DNA from: Microcoleus sp. CSU_2_2
GTDB lineage: Bacteria; Cyanobacteriota; Cyanobacteriia; Cyanobacteriales; Microcoleaceae
Length of the DNA: 38,319 nt
Assembly (NCBI GenBank): GCA_012035135.1
Contig: JAAUPI010000019.1
Coordinates: forward strand, 1 to 38,319
Direction: 5' to 3'
Numbering within the stretch: position 1 is the first letter of the stretch; every line of letters begins with the position of its first letter. The notes beneath the pieces were generated by a model. It was not told the origin of the DNA. It did no database searches and saw only the letters and a list, made by a program, of their open reading frames with translations. Made by a program: the position numbers and the translations under genes. Below are positions 34,645 to 38,319 of this stretch, piece after piece.

Positions 34645-36007
34645 TTGGTTTTTTCACATCAACATTTTTTGGTTTAGCCGCCGGAGTACGCGGATAAAAC
34701 TTAAACTTATTGAGAGCAGCACTTGCGGATTTAGTCACAGCACCATCTGTATCTCGCAAAGCTTTTTGCAACAGTGGAATGACTTTTTCTGACTTAATCA
34801 TTCCTAGTGCTTCCACAGCAGCATGACGCACGCCAGAGTTAGAATCTTGAGTTAATTTACCCAAAGTTTCTATGGCTCGCTGACTGTCCGATCGCAGAGC
34901 ATTCGCAGCAGCCATTCTACCTAAACCAAACGCTGCTAACTTGCGCGCTTCCGCATCCTGACTTTGAACGCATCCCATCAACTGCGCAACCGAATAGTTT
35001 AGTGCTTGTCTTGTTATTTGAGGCGGTTCTGCAACATCGGTTCGAGCGAACTGAATAGCCTGCTGAGAAACATCTGTGGGTTCTAATTGTTCTGCAACTT
35101 CAGTTTCATAGAACTGAAAAGACTGCTGCTGAGAAACATCTGTGGGTTCTAATTGTTCTGCAACTTCAGTTTCATAGAATTGAAAAGATTGCTGCTGAGA
35201 AACATCTGTGGGTTCTAATTGTTCTGCAACTTCAGTTTCATGGAACGGAATTGACAGTTGTTGCGGAACATCAGTTGGTTCTAACCGTTCTGCAACTTCT
35301 ATTTGATTTGACTGACTTAACTGCGGTGAAACTTCTTGTTGTTTTAACTTGTTTTCATATTGCTGTTGCAAAGACTCGATCGTCGCTTGCATTTGAGCTT
35401 CGTGAGTTCGTAACTGCTCCTGAGTCGATCGTAACTGGCTCTCGTACTGCTCCTGCAAGGACTGCACGGTGGACTGCATCTCAACCTCGCGGTTGTGATA
35501 TTCCTGAGCAGTTTGCTGCAAGCGAATTTCATGTTGCTGCTGCAACTCATCTAAATTTAGATCGATTTGAGCCTGATAATTTTGATGCAATTCCTCAGCA
35601 AGTTCGAGCAATTGACGTTCGCGCTCGGCTTCCAAAGATTGCAGAGTTTCTTGCAATCGAGAATTGTGAGTTTCTTCTAATTCTGAACGAACTTGTCCAA
35701 TCCGGCTGTCGCGATCGGCAATAACTTGTCTGAGTTGATTTTCGTAATCGGCAGCCAATTGTCTGAGCTGATTTTCGTGTTGGGAAATCGCTTGCCTGAG
35801 CTGACTTTCTCTTTCTCCTTGCTGAGATTCAACAGTTTGTTGCAGTCGAGAAAGCTGAGCTATTTCTATTTCTTCAGTAATTCTGCGAGTTTGTTCTAAC
35901 TGCTGTTTCTTTTGCTTATTTAACCGCTTTTTAGCCAACCAGTAAGCAACTACTACCCCAGTCAAAAAACCTACTAAACCTATTACGCTTGCTCCTATGA
36001 TATCCAC
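34637..36007 (-). CDS. Membrane-anchored coiled-coil protein with C-terminal HEAT repeats
   Basis: 456 aa. The start is GTG at 36007, supported by AGGAGGT ten bases upstream. One membrane helix (about 5-23, ASVIGLVGFLTGVVVAYWL) is followed by a long Gln/Glu-rich coiled coil (about 28-235). Next come four 22-residue repeats (about 237-324), and then HEAT/PBS-lyase-like repeats (about 335-430: DAEARKLAAFGLGRMAA, SGVRHAAVEALGMIKSEKVIPLLQKAL). The tail is very basic (PAAKPKNVDVKKPKR). The layout suggests a scaffold tethered to a membrane, with the HEAT part as the docking surface. I know no named family for the whole protein. The HEAT part recalls phycobilisome-lyase-type repeats but has no lyase features I can see. 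Confidence 0.85.
   Translation of the reverse strand: MDIIGASVIGLVGFLTGVVVAYWLAKKRLNKQKKQQLEQTRRITEEIEIAQLSRLQQTVESQQGERESQLRQAISQHENQLRQLAADYENQLRQVIADRDSRIGQVRSELEETHNSRLQETLQSLEAERERQLLELAEELHQNYQAQIDLNLDELQQQHEIRLQQTAQEYHNREVEMQSTVQSLQEQYESQLRSTQEQLRTHEAQMQATIESLQQQYENKLKQQEVSPQLSQSNQIEVAERLEPTDVPQQLSIPFHETEVAEQLEPTDVSQQQSFQFYETEVAEQLEPTDVSQQQSFQFYETEVAEQLEPTDVSQQAIQFARTDVAEPPQITRQALNYSVAQLMGCVQSQDAEARKLAAFGLGRMAAANALRSDSQRAIETLGKLTQDSNSGVRHAAVEALGMIKSEKVIPLLQKALRDTDGAVTKSASAALNKFKFYPRTPAAKPKNVDVKKPKR
35036..35299 (-). repeat. 66-bp in-frame tandem repeat, four copies
   Basis: Copies at 35234-35299, 35168-35233, 35102-35167 and 35036-35101, each encoding 22 residues of the form EVAEQLEPTDVSQQQSFQFY. 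The two middle copies differ at only a couple of bases; the outer ones are more diverged. The copies sit between coiled coil and HEAT repeats. Confidence 0.93.
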
Positions 36008-36053
36008 AGCTCAAATACCTCCTGACAAAATAGTTGCACTTAACTTGACACAT

Positions 36054-36593
36054 TTAATCATATAGCCTCCTGTAACCGCCAAATAGTAGCAGCCAGACTG
36101 TGACTGTCAGCCAGTGAATCGCGACAGCGGGCCAGATTGAACCGCTTTGCAGGTATGCTATCGAGCACGCAACCCCCAAAACAGCCGCCAGCAGCAAAAA
36201 CACTGGATTCATGAAGGTCGATCGGCCAACGGGGTAAAAAGTCAGTGCGTTCAGCGGATGGTAAACTACAAACAGCGCCAAACTCGCGCATCCCCACAAC
36301 CACAGCACTAACCCAGAAACATTTTCCTCCGGATGTGGCAGTATTAAAACGCGGAAAAATATTTCTTCGGCAATCCCCGGACTCAACAAACAACCAATTA
36401 GCACGCTCACAATTGTATGCTGCGAGGTCTGCACGTCTATTTTCAGAAATCCCGACCAAAAACCAACGGGAAGTGCGATCGCGCTGTAAACTAATGCCAG
36501 CATAGCTGCAACTAGCCAATCAGTGAAATTGGGAATAGTAGAAACAGCTATGCTGACTCGCCTTACCAGAAACAATCCTAAGTAATTAGTCAT
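36054..36593 (-). CDS. CPBP family intramembrane glutamic endopeptidase
   Basis: 179-aa membrane protein with about five hydrophobic helices. All three CPBP/Abi motifs are present: E76-E77-x3-R81 in AEEIFFR, F108-x3-H112 in FVVYH and H160 in AIHW. The family includes CAAX prenyl protease Rce1 and many bacterial relatives of unknown substrate. The ATG at 36593 has no ribosome site, and the DNA before it is a TAATGAC/TTAGTCATTA repeat, so the start is not firm. It lies 46 nt downstream of nothing obvious and is separated from the HEAT gene by a short gap. Confidence 0.85.
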   Translation of the reverse strand: MTNYLGLFLVRRVSIAVSTIPNFTDWLVAAMLALVYSAIALPVGFWSGFLKIDVQTSQHTIVSVLIGCLLSPGIAEEIFFRVLILPHPEENVSGLVLWLWGCASLALFVVYHPLNALTFYPVGRSTFMNPVFLLLAAVLGVACSIAYLQSGSIWPAVAIHWLTVTVWLLLFGGYRRLYD

Positions 36594-36638
36594 TAGTTAT
36601 TAGTCATTAATGGCATCCTGAGCAAAGTCGAAGGGTCA

Positions 36639-37325
36639 TTAGTTGTTTGTGATTTGTTGTTTTAGTCGATCGAACAACTTCGCAACCTTTGTTAAATCTT
36701 TATCTCCAGGGGCTATTTCTACACCGCTGGAAAGGTCAACACCGCTAAAATTATTTTCTGAAAAACTGGCGATCGCATTTAACACATTATCAGGCCTTAA
36801 ACCGCCAGCCAGTAGCCACGGACAATGTGGTCGAAACTCTGCTAATATCTTCCAGTCGAGTGTTTTTCCAGTACCGCCTAGTTTGTCGGGATGATAAGCA
36901 TCCAGTAATAAAGTATCGACACGAACAGCGTAAATAGCCGCTGCGTCTAAAGTTTCAGAAGTCTTGACTCTCAGGGCTTTGATAATTTCAATTCCTGGCA
37001 AAAACTCGCGGAGTCGATCGCAATATTCCGCTGTTTCATCTCCGTGCAACTGCACGCCTTTTAAATTTGACTCTGCCACTACTTGACAGATATTATCTAT
37101 CGTGCTGTTAGCAAAAACACCAATGCTATCGACATTTTCGGGCAACTGCTCAACAATGAAGCGGATGGTTTCTGGAGTGACATAGCGGGGGGAAGCCTGC
37201 ACGCAAATAAACCCCAAACTTTGCGCTCCCAAACGGGCGATCGCAACTCCTTGCTCTACTTTAGTGATGCCGCAAATTTTAACCCGCACTCCTCCTCCTG
37301 TCAGCTCCGGTTGAATAGTGATCAT
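36639..37325 (-). CDS. trpF: Phosphoribosylanthranilate isomerase (tryptophan synthesis)
   Basis: Converts N-(5-phosphoribosyl)anthranilate to CdRP in tryptophan synthesis; cytoplasmic TIM barrel. 228 aa from the ATG at 37325. The catalytic Cys is C18 in VKICGIT and the catalytic Asp is in [15 protein letters not shown]. Phosphate-binding segments GGLRPDNV and GVDLSSGVE are present. A GTG at 37289, preceded by AGGAGG, would give MRVKICGIT, the usual beginning of the family, so the first 12 residues may not be translated. No other trp gene is nearby, as is common in cyanobacteria. Confidence 0.95.
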   Translation of the reverse strand: MITIQPELTGGGVRVKICGITKVEQGVAIARLGAQSLGFICVQASPRYVTPETIRFIVEQLPENVDSIGVFANSTIDNICQVVAESNLKGVQLHGDETAEYCDRLREFLPGIEIIKALRVKTSETLDAAAIYAVRVDTLLLDAYHPDKLGGTGKTLDWKILAEFRPHCPWLLAGGLRPDNVLNAIASFSENNFSGVDLSSGVEIAPGDKDLTKVAKLFDRLKQQITNN

Positions 37326-37473
37326 ACCTTTTGTTCGACTATACCCTATGCCCTATGCCTGTACAGGAGCGATCGGCAATTAACCGGACTCGATCTCACT
37401 TCCCACTTTGTGTCAAAATATAAATTAATTGTTAACTATTAAAACAAATTTTAGTTTAAGGCTAAATGCTTCT

Positions 37474-37479
37474 TATAAT
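37474..37479 (+). promoter_or_regulatory. Candidate -10 box of psaK
   Basis: A perfect TATAAT 41 nt before the psaK start codon. Seventeen nt further upstream is TTAGTT, a poor -35. Predicted leader about 35 nt, holding the AGGAG ribosome site. Confidence 0.4.
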
Positions 37480-37520
37480 TTTGAAACTCAATTTATCTGT
37501 CAAAACAGGAGCATAACAAC

Positions 37521-37805
37521 GTGATTTACTCTTCATTACTATTAGCAGTACAATCCACCACTCCCTCAACACCTGAGTGGTCTCCAATGGTAGCACTGAC
37601 AATGATTTTGTGCAACTTACTGGCGATCGCGATCGGCTACTATGGCATTAACAAGGAAAACCGAGGCAAAGGCCCAGCCTTGCCTGTGGAAGTGCCTGGA
37701 ATGTTCAAGGGCTTTGGTATACCTGAATTGCTGGCAACAACAAGTCTCGGTCACGTGCTCGGCGCTGGAGTAATCTTAGGCTTAGGAAACGCCGGAGTGC
37801 TTTAA
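37521..37805 (+). CDS. psaK: Photosystem I reaction centre subunit PsaK
   Basis: 94-aa thylakoid membrane protein at the periphery of photosystem I. The start is GTG at 37521 with AGGAG about nine bases before it. Two membrane helices lie at about 22-42 (MVALTMILCNLLAIAIGYYGI) and 68-90 (PELLATTSLGHVLGAGVILGLG). The stretch between them has the family form ALPVEVPGMFKGFGIPELLATTS. A short N-terminal leader of about 8-10 residues (SSLLLAVQ) is likely cleaved. PsaK binds a few chlorophylls and takes part in state-dependent antenna coupling in cyanobacteria. Confidence 0.95.
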   Translation: MIYSSLLLAVQSTTPSTPEWSPMVALTMILCNLLAIAIGYYGINKENRGKGPALPVEVPGMFKGFGIPELLATTSLGHVLGAGVILGLGNAGVL

Positions 37806-37810
37806 ACAGT

Positions 37811-37890
37811 TGACAGTTGTAGGGTGCATCGCTACCAACCATCCCAAACAAAAATCGACCATTGATGAGCGACGCACCTTACAATTGACA
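37811..37890. repeat. Imperfect 23-bp inverted repeat after psaK
   Basis: TGACAGTTGTAGGGTGCATCGCT (split as 37811-37833) pairs with 37868-37890 at 19 of 23 positions. The GTAGGGTGCRTCG core is a frequent cyanobacterial intergenic repeat, possibly a miniature-element relic. It may also end the psaK message. Confidence 0.6.
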
Positions 37891-38266
37891 GTTGCGGACG
37901 GAGTTTTTAGGGACTTGCGATTTAAACCCCGCCTTAAAAACAATCCGCTGATCTGGAGATGCAAGACCCTTGTTACTTGGTAAAAATCAGGGGAAAGGGA
38001 AAGAGAAGGCGAAGGGAAGATATATTGACACTCTCAGGTCTAAAGACACTGAGATTCTTAAGACGTTGCGGTCTTAATATCCCTATTACTAGGGTTCCTG
38101 GGCGCAATCCTGTTGCCAAAATGGTAGGCTGCTATCCTTGTCTTTCAACAAGCTCCTCAAGCGTCTAAGGGTTTTAGCCCTTGGTTTCGCGAAGTCCCCG
38201 CGTACCTTTTTGTGAGTATTAAATACCAGACTTTCCAGCCTGTGTATTCATTCTCATCTTAAGTAT

Positions 38267-38285
38267 AAGGGCGAAAGCCCTTTTT
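38267..38285 (+). terminator. Terminator-like hairpin with GAAA loop
   Basis: AAGGGC-GAAA-GCCCTT followed by TTT. It is a compact tetraloop hairpin with a short T-run, but no gene directly before it is recognised, so it may equally be a repeat. Confidence 0.4.
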
Positions 38286-38319
38286 ACACCGCTAAAAATG
38301 TTAAGATTCAAGAAAGATT

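Larger units (their letters stand above)
37806..38319. other. Non-coding end region with several hairpins
   Basis: About 510 nt after psaK. Besides the inverted repeat at 37811-37890 it contains TTAAGAC-GTTGCG-GTCTTAA (38058-38077) and CCCTA-TTAC-TAGGG (38081-38094). A stem around AAGGGTTTTAGCCCTT near 38166-38181 and the hairpin at 38267 follow. A 69-codon open frame (37959-38168) has no ribosome site and no recognisable domain. No gene is supported. Confidence 0.5.

Noticed and set aside
35251..35724. 157-codon antisense frame in the HEAT/coiled-coil gene
   Set aside because: Mirror of Gln/Glu-rich coiled-coil codons; typical antisense shadow.
37959..38168. 69-codon open frame after psaK
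   Set aside because: Overlaps hairpins, very basic random-looking product, no ribosome site and no family.
38041..38285. Possible end of an IS200/IS605-type element because of stacked hairpins
   Set aside because: No transposase or TnpB motif could be read on either strand in the visible sequence.

Overview
The window looks like chromosome of a filamentous, oscillatorialean cyanobacterium. The PsaK subunit, a ferredoxin-type glutamate synthase, SasA, a GUN4 protein and a chloroplast-type Ski2 helicase point to a cyanobacterium. So do the many GCGATCGC-like octamers and the heptamer repeats between genes. A Microcoleus/Oscillatoria-type host is an inference from repeat style, not a proven identity. 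No rRNA, tRNA, CRISPR array, prophage or intact insertion sequence was recognised.

Layout. (1) 224-13188, all on the minus strand, is a dense signalling cluster. In transcription order it holds a membrane Cache-HAMP-PAS3 hybrid kinase, a receiver-kinase gene split by a one-base frameshift, and a stand-alone receiver. These are followed by a receiver-PAS-kinase-receiver hybrid, a decayed copy of the stand-alone receiver, a second paralogous hybrid kinase, and a receiver-GAF-adenylate cyclase. ATGA and 20-nt overlaps suggest one operon, with cAMP as the obvious non-kinase output. (2) 13219-24593 holds a secreted GHL10-type glycosidase-like protein, a Ski2-like helicase, a zinc aspartoacylase-like protein, a GUN4-domain protein, a signal peptidase I fragment and a secreted phosphodiester-glycosidase-like protein. 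Repeats lie between and even inside these genes. (3) 25197-29966 is the Fd-GOGAT gene, which carries two repeat-like in-frame inserts and ends at a good terminator. (4) 30088-37805 holds a GT4 glycosyltransferase, a DUF2079 membrane protein, sasA, a coiled-coil/HEAT protein with 66-bp internal repeats, a CPBP intramembrane protease, trpF and psaK. (5) 37806-38319 is non-coding and rich in hairpins.

The most interesting material is the evolution of the signalling cluster. A receiver-plus-hybrid-kinase unit was apparently duplicated in tandem and one receiver copy decayed. A 21-bp repeat lengthened the coiled coil of one kinase by exactly two heptads, a 140-bp tract stayed identical between the two kinases, and another kinase gene broke. 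A second theme is short hairpin repeats sitting in frame inside conserved protein genes (Fd-GOGAT and the phosphodiester glycosidase). I found no clearly new enzyme system. The cluster is best viewed as an unusual multi-kinase network that may feed cAMP synthesis.
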